64,000 nucleotides of DNA from Marivivens sp. (GTDB lineage: Bacteria; Pseudomonadota; Alphaproteobacteria; Rhodobacterales; Rhodobacteraceae): contig JAHEBU010000007.1 of the NCBI GenBank assembly GCA_024642115.1, positions 1 to 64,000 of the forward strand, read 5' to 3'. Every line of letters starts with the position of its first letter. Position 1 is the stretch's first letter. Positions 16,378-24,800 of this stretch are shown here, piece by piece. The position numbers and the translations under genes are program-made. Below the pieces are notes generated by a model. The model worked only from the letters and a program-made list of their open reading frames with translations, did no database searches and was not told the origin of the DNA.

Positions 16378-17150
16378 CCGGGAACCGTCGCCGACAGAAA
16401 ACCCTGCAACCGCTCGGTCTTGGGGCTGCCGAACAGCGTGGCGGGGTCGCCCTGCTCTTCGATCTTGCCTTTGTGCAGGAAAATGACGTGGTCGCTCACG
16501 TCCGCGGCCAGCCGCATGTCGTGGGTGACCAGCAGCATTGTGCGGCCCTCTTCGGCCAACGCCTTGATGACCTTGACGACCTCTTGCTCCAGTTCGGGGT
16601 CAAGCGCCGATGTCGGTTCATCGAACAACAGGGCCTTAGGCTCCATGCACAGGGCGCGCGCGATGGCGGCACGTTGCTGTTGGCCGCCCGACAACATGGC
16701 CGGATAGGCATCGCATTTGTCCACGATACCAACCTTGTCGAGGTATTTGCGGGCCGACGCCTCGACCTCGGACTTGTCGCGGCCCAGCACGGTCACGGGG
16801 GCCTCCATCACATTTTGCAGGATGGTCATGTGCGCCCACAGATTGAACTGCTGGAACACCATGGACAGGTTGGTGCGCACCCGGATCATCTGCGCCCGGT
16901 CGGCAGGTCGACGGTTCAGGCCCGTTCCCTTCCACTTGATCGGTTCGCCGGAAAAGATCACATCGCCCTGCTGGCTGTCCTCAAGAAGGTTGCAGCACCG
17001 CAGCAGGGTGGATTTGCCCGACCCCGAGGATCCGATCAACGAGACCACATGACCCGCAGGGGCGACCACATCCACCCCCTTGAGAACCTCAAGTGAGCCG
17101 TAGGATTTGTGCAGGTCCCGAATTTCGATAACCGGAGCGGCAGCAGTCAC
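16374..17150 (-). CDS. polar amino-acid ABC transporter ATP-binding protein
   Basis: A 258-residue ATPase of the HisP/GlnQ type. Walker A is SLIGSSGSGKSTLL (P-loop about 40-47), the Q-loop region is FNLWAHMTILQNV, the signature is LSGGQQQRAAIARAL and Walker B is ALLFDEPTSALDPE. I chose the GTG at 17150 because it gives the family length and starts seven residues before the conserved VIEIRDLHKSYG. An in-frame ATG at 17207 would add 19 residues of unlikely sequence and crowd the inverted repeat just upstream. It is the first gene of the transporter operon. Confidence 0.9.
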   Translation of the reverse strand: MTAAAPVIEIRDLHKSYGSLEVLKGVDVVAPAGHVVSLIGSSGSGKSTLLRCCNLLEDSQQGDVIFSGEPIKWKGTGLNRRPADRAQMIRVRTNLSMVFQQFNLWAHMTILQNVMEAPVTVLGRDKSEVEASARKYLDKVGIVDKCDAYPAMLSGGQQQRAAIARALCMEPKALLFDEPTSALDPELEQEVVKVIKALAEEGRTMLLVTHDMRLAADVSDHVIFLHKGKIEEQGDPATLFGSPKTERLQGFLSATVPG

Positions 17151-17219
17151 GTTTGTTTTATCCCTGTTTGACCGCAGAGTAGGGCCGATAAATCGACGCT
17201 TGTCCATGCTCAAAGCTAT

Positions 17220-17246
17220 GGTTTGATCGCGCAAAATGATCGAACC
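17220..17246. promoter_or_regulatory. inverted repeat upstream of the ABC operon, candidate operator
   Basis: GGTTTGATC and GATCGAACC form a 9-bp inverted repeat (one mismatch) around a 9-nt spacer. It lies about 70 nt upstream of the ABC ATPase start. A second dyad, GATCAG-N5-CTGATC, follows at 17247-17263 and reaches the end of the PhnD-like gene. The TTTGATC half-site is shared with the palindrome at 13065-13076. Assignment to any regulator family is not possible from sequence alone. Confidence 0.4.
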
Positions 17247-17261
17247 GATCAGTCCTGCTGA

Positions 17262-18020
17262 TCAATGTGGCAGGTCGGTCGGCGATGGAGGCAGGGGAAT
17301 ATCATAGTCGGACAGGGGAAGGCGGACGATGCCTTGAAGGCCCAGCATGTCCCGATGACCTGGCGGCAAGTCCCGGATTGCGTCCGCGATGGCATCGAAA
17401 TAGGGGGCCGGGTCGCGCCCCTTGGCGGTTATGAACGACATGCCGGGGGTCGTATGGGTGCGGCCAATAACCCGGACCTTTTCGGCCAGCGGATCGAATT
17501 TTTGCAGGTTGCGCCAGGTGATCGCGTCCAGTGCGGCCAGATCGGCTTCGCCCACCGCCACATCGTGCAGGCTGGCACGGTGGGCGTGGGTATAGCGGGC
17601 GCGGTTCAGGGTCAGGCCGTTGGCCGCCGCCCATTGGGCAGGGCCGCCCCAGCCCGATTGGGACATGGGTTCGTTATAGGCAAAGCGGTAGCCGTCGCAG
17701 TCCTGAGGGCATGTCGCCGGATCGTCGGCGCGCACGACAAAGACGGAATAATAATGCCCCGCAGACGCATCCGGCAGACCGTAATCTGACGCGCCGATCA
17801 ATGTGACCCGGTGGCGAAAGATGGTCCGCCACGGCATGTTGCAGATCTGGCCAAGGACCAGGTGATCCGATGCCCAGCCCTCCATGTGATGGGTTACCCG
17901 GTCGAGTGTATCGGGCGCCGCGAGCCCCCGCTCGCGCAAACCGTCCCGGATCAGGGACCAAAGTGCGTCATGGGCTGCCGCGTTTTCCGGGCGGTCGTAC
18001 ATCGGAAAAGAGGCGATCAT
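17262..18020 (-). CDS. PhnD-like periplasmic binding protein (phosphate/phosphonate type)
   Basis: A 252-residue protein of the phosphonate-binding-like family (PF12974 type) without an evident signal peptide. Recognisable parts are ASDYGLPDASAGHYYSVFVV, the RFAYNEPMSQSGW lobe-crossover segment and HRASLHDVAVGEADLAALDAITW, then a GRTHTTPGMSFI hinge. No permease or ATPase partner adjoins it; the ABC operon downstream is of another family. It may act as a cytoplasmic or anchored ligand-binding protein, or an orphan receptor. Its ATG overlaps the TerB gene stop by 4 bp, so these two are co-expressed. Confidence 0.75.
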   Translation of the reverse strand: MIASFPMYDRPENAAAHDALWSLIRDGLRERGLAAPDTLDRVTHHMEGWASDHLVLGQICNMPWRTIFRHRVTLIGASDYGLPDASAGHYYSVFVVRADDPATCPQDCDGYRFAYNEPMSQSGWGGPAQWAAANGLTLNRARYTHAHRASLHDVAVGEADLAALDAITWRNLQKFDPLAEKVRVIGRTHTTPGMSFITAKGRDPAPYFDAIADAIRDLPPGHRDMLGLQGIVRLPLSDYDIPLPPSPTDLPH

Positions 18021-18457
18021 CTGCGCCCCTCGACCCGCAGGCGGGCGCGGTTGCTGTCCTGATCCTCGACGCCCAGCAGGGGGGCGATCATCCGCATCAG
18101 GCTATCCTCCTGGGCGTCGCGGACGCCATCGGCCAGAACGACCTCCCACATCGCCTCGATCACCGCCTCGCGGGCTTCATAGGCCACGGCATCCTTGATG
18201 GCCCGGGTAAAGCGGACGGTGTCGGGGGCCTCGGCCTCGAGCGACTCGCACTGGTTCCTCAGCGCGGTTGCCTCAAACGGGGACAGGGCAAAGCGGGTGG
18301 TCAGGATGCGATCAATCAGGTCGATTTCATCCTGCGCATAGCTGCCGTCGGCGCGGGCCAAGCGCACCAACAGGGCGCCAAGTGCAAGCCGGGCGTCACT
18401 GTCGTTGAGCGGGGACGGGGCGGGGGCGGTCAGACGCCGAAGGAAATCTGCAAACAT
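18017..18457 (-). CDS. TerB-family protein
   Basis: A 146-residue all-helical protein of the tellurite-resistance TerB family. The first TerB half is LALGALLVRLARADGSYAQDEIDLIDRIL, with an acidic metal-binding loop; the second is AIKDAVAYEAREAVIEAMWEVVLADGVRDAQEDSLMRMIAPLLG. TerB domains bind metal ions and are linked to stress responses at the membrane; the actual role here is unknown. The ATG at 18457 gives the typical length; the longer open frame upstream is not convincing. Overlaps the PhnD-like gene by 4 bp. Confidence 0.82.
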   Translation of the reverse strand: MFADFLRRLTAPAPSPLNDSDARLALGALLVRLARADGSYAQDEIDLIDRILTTRFALSPFEATALRNQCESLEAEAPDTVRFTRAIKDAVAYEAREAVIEAMWEVVLADGVRDAQEDSLMRMIAPLLGVEDQDSNRARLRVEGRR

Positions 18458-18497
18458 GGAGGCGATATAGCGGTGCGCAGCGGGGGCGAAAAGGGGC

Positions 18498-18791
18498 CTA
18501 GTTCCCGTATCCCTCAACAATCACGATATCGGCGTTGGACGCGCCGAGGCGAAGTGCCTTGGCCGCCTGATAGGCAGCGCTGTGATAACAGGCGCGGGCG
18601 GCTTCGATGGTCGGGAATTCAAGGATGACCGAACGCGGGCGGGCTTCGCCTTCGACCACCTGCTGTGCCCCGGCCCGGACAAGGAACTGCGCCCCGTACT
18701 CGGCAAAAATGGTGGCGTTGGCCTGCTGGTACAGTCTGTAGGTCTCGGCGTCGTCGACGGTGACATGGGCAATCCAGTATCCCTTGGGCAT
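18498..18791 (-). CDS. DUF1330 protein
   Basis: A 97-residue DUF1330 protein of the dimeric alpha-beta barrel superfamily. Family features are GYWIAHVTVDD at the start, a YxxYQQANATIFAEYGAQFLVRAG segment and the VVEGEARPRSVILEFPTIEAARACYHSAAYQAAK core. No catalytic activity is established. It lies 12 nt after rlmJ on the same strand and upstream of TerB, so it may be part of one transcript. Confidence 0.88.
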   Translation of the reverse strand: MPKGYWIAHVTVDDAETYRLYQQANATIFAEYGAQFLVRAGAQQVVEGEARPRSVILEFPTIEAARACYHSAAYQAAKALRLGASNADIVIVEGYGN

Positions 18792-18803
18792 GGTCGGGTC
18801 CTT

Positions 18804-19580
18804 TCAGAGTGTGGCGAAATGGGCAGACAGGCGGGCAGCCTCGGCCTCCAACCCGTAGGGTGGGTTGACGACGAACAGGCCCGATCCAGTCATCCCGTGG
18901 CCCGTGCGGGCGGGGGGAAAGCGGACCTCGTGCCGGAAGGCATCGGGAAAACGGGTGGTCAGTTCGTCCAGCATCGGCTGATGCGGACCGCCCGACAGGA
19001 TCGGATACCACAGAACCAGCACGCCCACGGGCCAGCGATTGGCGATCTGGCGCAGGGTCAGGGGCAGCGTGGCATAGTCGGACTTGACCTCGTAGGACGG
19101 ATCGACCAGCAAAAGACCCCGGCGCGGGTCGGGCGGGGTCATCGACAGGGCCAGTTCCATCCCGTCCCGGCGATGGCAGATCGCCGGATATGGCATCATC
19201 GCGTCCTGAAGGGCGGCGAATTCCTGGGGGTGCAACTCGGCCAGGGTCATACTGTCGGAGTAGCGCAGGGACAGGGCCGCCAACAGGGGCGATCCGGGAT
19301 AGGCGGCTGGGCCGTGAAGGGCGCGGACGCGGGCCAGGACACGGGCATAGGGGTGGTCGGCTGCGAACCAGCCTTCGGCCACAGCGATCCCGGCTGCCGC
19401 CTCGCCGGTCTTGGCGGCCTCTGGCGCGTCCAGATGATAGAGGCCCCGGCCCGCGTGTGTTTCGATATAGGACAGGGGTTTGTCCTTGGCTGTCATGTAG
19501 GACAGCACCCACGCCAGCAGGGCATGCTTGTGCACATCGCCCATGTTCCCGGCGTGATAGATATGTTGATAGGACAGCAT
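18804..19580 (-). CDS. rlmJ: 23S rRNA (adenine-N6)-methyltransferase RlmJ
   Basis: A 258-residue SAM-dependent enzyme that should methylate N6 of A2030 (E. coli numbering) in 23S rRNA. It begins MLSYQHIYHAGNMGDVHKH, the diagnostic RlmJ start. The methyltransferase core includes YIETHAGRGLYHLD for SAM binding, and the N6-adenine motif appears as LLVDPSYE, a DPSYE variant instead of DPPYE. A conserved GMTGSGLFVVNPPYGL lies near the C-terminus. The small DUF1330 gene follows after 12 nt. Confidence 0.93.
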   Translation of the reverse strand: MLSYQHIYHAGNMGDVHKHALLAWVLSYMTAKDKPLSYIETHAGRGLYHLDAPEAAKTGEAAAGIAVAEGWFAADHPYARVLARVRALHGPAAYPGSPLLAALSLRYSDSMTLAELHPQEFAALQDAMMPYPAICHRRDGMELALSMTPPDPRRGLLLVDPSYEVKSDYATLPLTLRQIANRWPVGVLVLWYPILSGGPHQPMLDELTTRFPDAFRHEVRFPPARTGHGMTGSGLFVVNPPYGLEAEAARLSAHFATL

Positions 19581-19647
19581 CAGGTGCCTTTGGCTTGGGC
19601 GATCGGGAAAGCATACGCTGCCGGGGGGCGAGGCGTAAGGGACCGTT

Positions 19648-20046
19648 TCAGGGACCGGTTGCCAGTGGCAGAGCCATCACCAGCAAGCCCGCGACACCAA
19701 CCAGCCAGACGGCCGACCGCAGGCCTGGCAGGCCGCTGACATAGGCCGGGCCATAAACGATGCGGGCAATCACAGAGATCATGGTCCTGCCGCCGCTGCG
19801 TCGGTCGCGCGCCACGCGGCAAAGGCCAGAAGCGTCAGCCCCAGAAACAACGGCAACCACTCGCCCATGTTGTCCTGTGCACGCTGCAAACGCGCCGAAA
19901 GGATGGAGGCGAAAGAAAGGGTGTCACGGGTGCCGAGGATCCCACGCAGGTCAAAATTCAGATCGCGATATTTCCTGAAGGAAAAGCGCAAATAGATAGG
20001 GCGCCAGAACCAACAGAATGATCGTTGGCACGGTCGTTTTGGTCAC
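19648..20046 (-). pseudogene. MAPEG-family membrane protein, broken by two compensating frameshifts
   Basis: Translation from a GTG at 20046 gives VTKTTVPTIILLVLAPYLFA, a good first membrane helix, then a stop. The next part, with the family landmark RLQRAQDNMGEWLPLFLGLTLLAFAAW, lies in another frame (19991-19779). The third part, MISVIARIVYGPAYVSGLPG and LRSAVWLVGVAGLLVMALPL, is again in the first frame. Joining the three gives about 132 residues and the four-helix MAPEG layout (glutathione/eicosanoid-type membrane proteins). One extra base near 19960-20000 and one missing base near 19780-19790 would explain it. The stop of part two overlaps an ATG as ATGA, so the C-terminal half could still be translated alone. 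Either real decay or sequencing errors. Confidence 0.7.
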
Positions 20047-20183
20047 CTTTGGCTAGGGTCAGGGATTGCCGGATCAGGCCGCCAATGCAGCGGGCACGTC
20101 AGTCCCCGCCCTCATACCCATGCGCATCGTCTGGAACCTGTGCTGTCCGTCTGACGGTGCGGATGTCTTGATTGGGGCGGGGC

Positions 20184-20201
20184 GGTGGGCTTCAATCCAC
20201 C
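20184..20201 (-). repeat. solo palindromic repeat end after pyrG
   Basis: GGTGGGCTTCAATCCACC differs at two positions from the terminal palindrome of the repeat elements at 29023-29175 and 36405-36559. It lies 13 nt beyond the pyrG stop codon and is embedded in further GC pairing (CGGGCGGGG on the other side). A terminator role for pyrG is likely; there is no long T run. Confidence 0.5.
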
Positions 20202-20213
20202 CCGCCCGTCTCT

Positions 20214-21857
20214 TCAGACGAGCCGCGACGTTTCAACCGCTGCCCGAACGAAATCGGCGAACAGGGGGTGTGGGGCAAAGGGTTTGGATTTCAACTCGGG
20301 GTGAAACTGGACGCCGATGAACCACGGGTGATCTTTCCACTCGACGATTTCGGGAAGACGGCCGTCTGGGGACATGCCGGAAAAGGCAAGACCGCAGGTT
20401 TCCAGTTTTTCGCGATATTTGATGTCCACCTCGTAGCGGTGGCGGTGGCGTTCCTCGATGTGGGTCGTGCCATAGACACCCGCCACCTTGGACCCAGCGG
20501 TCAAAGTTGCCGAATAGGCACCCAGCCGCATCGTCCCGCCCTTGTCATCTCCCGCCTTGCGTTCGACCTTGTGGTTGCCTTGGATCCATTCCTTGAGGTG
20601 ATAGACGACGGGCTCGAACCGCTTCTTGCCCGCTTCGTGGTCGAATTCCTCGGAGCCTGCCGTTGTCAGACCTGCCACGTTGCGGGCTGCCTCGATCACG
20701 GCCATCTGCATCCCCAGACAGATGCCCAGATAGGGGATGCCGCGGGTTCGGGCAAATTCGGCGGCCTTGATCTTGCCCTCGGTTCCGCGTTCGCCAAATC
20801 CGCCGGGGACCAGGATGGCGTGGAATCCTTCCAGGTGGGGGGCGGGGTCCTCGCGTTCGAACAACTCGGCATCCACCCATTCGACCTTGACGCGTACCCG
20901 GTTGGCCATGCCGCCGTGGGTCAGCGCCTCGGCGATGGATTTGTACGCGTCCTCAAGCTGGGTGTATTTGCCAACGATCGCCACCCGAACCTGGCCTTCG
21001 GCATTGTTCAGACGGTCCATCACGTCTTCCCACCGGCCGAGATTGGGGCGGGGGGCTGGCGATATACCAAAGGCATCCAGCACCGCCTGATCGAGCCCCT
21101 CGCGGTGATAGGCCAGCGGGGCCTCATAGATGGATTTCAGGTCATAGGCGGCGATTACTGCATCCTTGCGGACATTGCAGAACAGGGCGATCTTTTCCCG
21201 CTCCTTGTCTGGGATCGGATGTTCGGACCGACAGACCAACACATCGGGGGCAAGGCCGATCGACTGGAGTTCCTTGACCGAGTGCTGGGTCGGTTTGGTT
21301 TTCAGCTCGCCCGAAGCTGCCAGATAAGGCAGCAGCGTCAGGTGCATCAGGATCGACTGACCGCGCGGGCGTTCATGGATGAACTGTCGAATGGCCTCAA
21401 AGAAGGGCAGCCCTTCGATATCCCCGACCGTGCCGCCAATCTCGCACAGCATGAAATCGACCTCGTCGTCGCCGATCCGCAGGAACTCCTTGATCTCGTT
21501 GGTGACGTGGGGGATCACCTGGATCGTCTTGCCCAGGTAATCGCCACGCCGCTCTTTTTCGAGAACCGTGGAATAGATCCGGCCCGAGGAAACGGAATCG
21601 GTCTTGCGGGCGCTGACCCCGGTGAAGCGTTCGTAGTGGCCAAGGTCCAGATCGGTTTCAGCGCCGTCATCGGTCACGAACACCTCGCCATGTTCAAAGG
21701 GCGACATCGTGCCGGGGTCAACGTTGAGGTAAGGGTCCAGCTTGCGCAGCCGCACGGAAAATCCGCGGGCCTGCAACAGCGCCCCAAGGGCCGCAGAGGC
21801 AAGACCTTTGCCCAGAGAGGAGACGACGCCGCCTGTGATGAAAACGTAACGTGCCAT
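20214..21857 (-). CDS. pyrG: CTP synthase
   Basis: A 547-residue bifunctional enzyme making CTP from UTP, ATP and glutamine. The N-terminal synthetase domain (about 1-265) starts with the ATP-binding [23 protein letters not shown]. The glutaminase domain (about 295-545) has nucleophile Cys380 in [12 protein letters not shown] and a conserved [12 protein letters not shown] near the end holding the His/Glu pair. Full length and intact. It follows secG on the same strand after 159 nt, an order common in Rhodobacterales. Confidence 0.98.
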   Translation of the reverse strand: MARYVFITGGVVSSLGKGLASAALGALLQARGFSVRLRKLDPYLNVDPGTMSPFEHGEVFVTDDGAETDLDLGHYERFTGVSARKTDSVSSGRIYSTVLEKERRGDYLGKTIQVIPHVTNEIKEFLRIGDDEVDFMLCEIGGTVGDIEGLPFFEAIRQFIHERPRGQSILMHLTLLPYLAASGELKTKPTQHSVKELQSIGLAPDVLVCRSEHPIPDKEREKIALFCNVRKDAVIAAYDLKSIYEAPLAYHREGLDQAVLDAFGISPAPRPNLGRWEDVMDRLNNAEGQVRVAIVGKYTQLEDAYKSIAEALTHGGMANRVRVKVEWVDAELFEREDPAPHLEGFHAILVPGGFGERGTEGKIKAAEFARTRGIPYLGICLGMQMAVIEAARNVAGLTTAGSEEFDHEAGKKRFEPVVYHLKEWIQGNHKVERKAGDDKGGTMRLGAYSATLTAGSKVAGVYGTTHIEERHRHRYEVDIKYREKLETCGLAFSGMSPDGRLPEIVEWKDHPWFIGVQFHPELKSKPFAPHPLFADFVRAAVETSRLV

Positions 21858-21954
21858 GGGTCGGCATCCCCCGTGAATAGTCCAAAATAATGTGGAGCGG
21901 CGAAGCGGAAACTTCGCAGGATCACGGGATTTGACTAATACCGGATTCGCCCCT

Positions 21955-21978
21955 GTTGCGCAACCGTTGACGCAACAT
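21955..21978 (-). other. hairpin between secG and pyrG
   Basis: TGTTGCG and CGCAACA form a 7-bp stem around a 10-nt loop in the 159-nt gap. No T run follows on the minus strand. It may mark the pyrG leader; nothing resembling a pyrimidine attenuator with a C-rich initial transcript was recognised. Confidence 0.25.
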
Positions 21979-22016
21979 CATGTTGAACCGATTTTCACCG
22001 GTCCAACCCCTTGTGG

Positions 22017-22499
22017 TCAGTTTGCAGGAGGGACGACCGGCGCGTTCGGATCGGGGGTCACTGGCGCGGTCGCCGCCGGTTCGGTCGCCGGAGTCGTTCC
22101 CGCATCAGGTGCAGCAGGCGCGGGGGCTGCCGGATCGGTCGCTGGCGGAACTGTCGGCGCGGGCGGCGTCAGATCGCCGGTCGGCGGCAACAGGTCGGTT
22201 CCCAGATCAGGAGTGGTCGGGGTGGTTGCGCCACTGTCCGTAATCGGCGCGTCGACCACTGACCGACCGGCCGCATTTTGCGCCGCGATCACGGTCAGCG
22301 CAATCGAGGTGCAGATAAACCCTGCCGCCAGAATCCAGGTCACCTTGCCCAAAGCCGTCGCAGCCCCGCGGGCCGACATCACGCCGCCGCCACCGCCGCC
22401 GCCCATGCCCAAGCCCCCACCTTCGGAACGCTGAAGCAGCACAACGCCGATCAGGCCCAATGCGAGGACAAGGTGGATGACGAGAATGACGTTTTCCAT
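22017..22499 (-). CDS. secG: preprotein translocase subunit SecG
   Basis: A 160-residue SecG. The first membrane helix (VILVIHLVLALGLIGVVLLQ) is followed by the signature RSEGGGLGMGGGGGG, then a second helix (about 52-73). SecG supports SecYE-driven export at the inner membrane. The C-terminal 85 residues are an unusually long proline/alanine/threonine-rich tail, longer than the E. coli protein needs; similar tails occur in alphaproteobacterial SecG. The tail should be disordered. It may form an operon with pyrG. Confidence 0.95.
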   Translation of the reverse strand: MENVILVIHLVLALGLIGVVLLQRSEGGGLGMGGGGGGGVMSARGAATALGKVTWILAAGFICTSIALTVIAAQNAAGRSVVDAPITDSGATTPTTPDLGTDLLPPTGDLTPPAPTVPPATDPAAPAPAAPDAGTTPATEPAATAPVTPDPNAPVVPPAN

Positions 22500-22569
22500 G
22501 GGCTGAGCCTTTGGTTCCGGAACGGGCCGTATCTAGAAGCAGAAACCCCGACCCGCAAGCCCTGAAAGG

Positions 22570-22968
22570 TCATTCGTCCACGTCGTCCACATCCGCTTGG
22601 CCGGACAACTTGCGGCGGACAATGCTCCAGGACAGGCCGATGGCCAGCACGAATGACAACGCGCCCAGCGCCAGCCAGGTGTTCACGGTTGGGTTGGACA
22701 GGCTGATGATCTTCTGGTCGTAGAGGACCCAGATTACCGTTCCGACCACCGCCAGTACCAGAATCATGCCGAATGCCCCGATCGACCGCATCGAGGCGCG
22801 CACATAGATGATGTAGCCGATCAGCAGGATCAGCCCGCCCAGAACGGTCAGCGGCAGCTGGTCACCGTAATGCGCCATGCCCCATGTCGTGAAATTCCAT
22901 TCGGTCGGGTTATAGGTGCCCGCCAGCAGGACAAAGGCGAACAGCCAGCGCAGGATAAAGCCGATCAT
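22570..22968 (-). CDS. small integral membrane protein (DUF6524 type)
   Basis: A 132-residue protein with about four hydrophobic helices: near 2-19, 40-57, 66-84 and 98-117. The N-terminus has [23 protein letters not shown], and a charged, aspartate-rich tail (DVDDVDE) ends the protein. The family is conserved in Rhodobacterales with no assigned function. The ATG at 22968 has AAAGGGA six bases upstream; a TTG one codon earlier is less likely. It diverges from purA over 141 nt and precedes secG by 70 nt on the same strand. Confidence 0.75.
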   Translation of the reverse strand: MIGFILRWLFAFVLLAGTYNPTEWNFTTWGMAHYGDQLPLTVLGGLILLIGYIIYVRASMRSIGAFGMILVLAVVGTVIWVLYDQKIISLSNPTVNTWLALGALSFVLAIGLSWSIVRRKLSGQADVDDVDE

Positions 22969-23109
22969 CAACGGTCCCTTTCAGTTTTATCGGGGACAAT
23001 GGCCGCACCGGCCTCTGCCTGTCCACCCTGTCTGCGGCGAAATTGCGGTTTCGCCCGCGGGCGGGTGCCGCTAGAAGGGGCAGGGTTCAAGACCGGAAGG
23101 ACACAAAGC

Positions 23110-24402
<1,293 letters not shown>

Positions 24403-24406
24403 TCCA

Positions 24407-24640
24407 ATGGCGCTGAGCTACAAAGCCCGCAGGCGGTGGGCGCTGGTCATCCTGGTGATCGGCTTACCGCTCTACATCATCTTGGCGGTCACCATTCTCA
24501 ACCTGCTCGGTCGACCGCCAATCTGGGTGGAACTTCTGGTCTATGTGGGCCTGGGTGTCATGTGGGCGCTACCCCTGAAAAAGGTGTTCGAAGGCATAGG
24601 CCAGGCCGACCCTGACGCGCCTCCGTCTGATCGGGACTGA
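24407..24640 (+). CDS. DUF2842 membrane protein
   Basis: A 77-residue protein with two predicted helices (about 10-31 and 37-53) and a polar C-terminus. The motif RPPIWVELLVYVGLGVMWALPLKKVFEGIG is characteristic of DUF2842, small alphaproteobacterial inner-membrane proteins of unknown function. The ATG at 24407 lies 4 nt after the purA stop, which supports co-expression. Confidence 0.85.
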   Translation: MALSYKARRRWALVILVIGLPLYIILAVTILNLLGRPPIWVELLVYVGLGVMWALPLKKVFEGIGQADPDAPPSDRD

Positions 24641-24747
24641 TCCGCTCCAGAGAAGCGAAGGCTCCGCTCGCAGCTTTTCAAGTTCGAAGAAGCTGTTACG
24701 GTCACGCCCTTGTCAGTTGACCGGCTGGATTGGAACCCTGGAAAAGC

Positions 24748-24782
24748 AAAAAGGCGGAGGGGGGAACCTCCGCCTTTTGTTG
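24748..24782. terminator. bidirectional intrinsic terminator
   Basis: A 12-bp stem AAAAGGCGGAGG/CCTCCGCCTTTT (24749-24760 with 24767-24778) with a 6-nt loop has T runs on both strands. It lies between the convergent DUF2842 gene and the acidic-protein gene and should end both transcripts. Confidence 0.92.
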
Positions 24783-24800
24783 TTTTGTAAGCTCTTGGGC

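Noticed and set aside
17220-17246. An FNR/Anr site (TTGAT-N4-ATCAA) upstream of the ABC ATPase gene
   Set aside because: TTGATCGCGC is not followed by ATCAA; the dyad is better read as a wider GATC-centred repeat.
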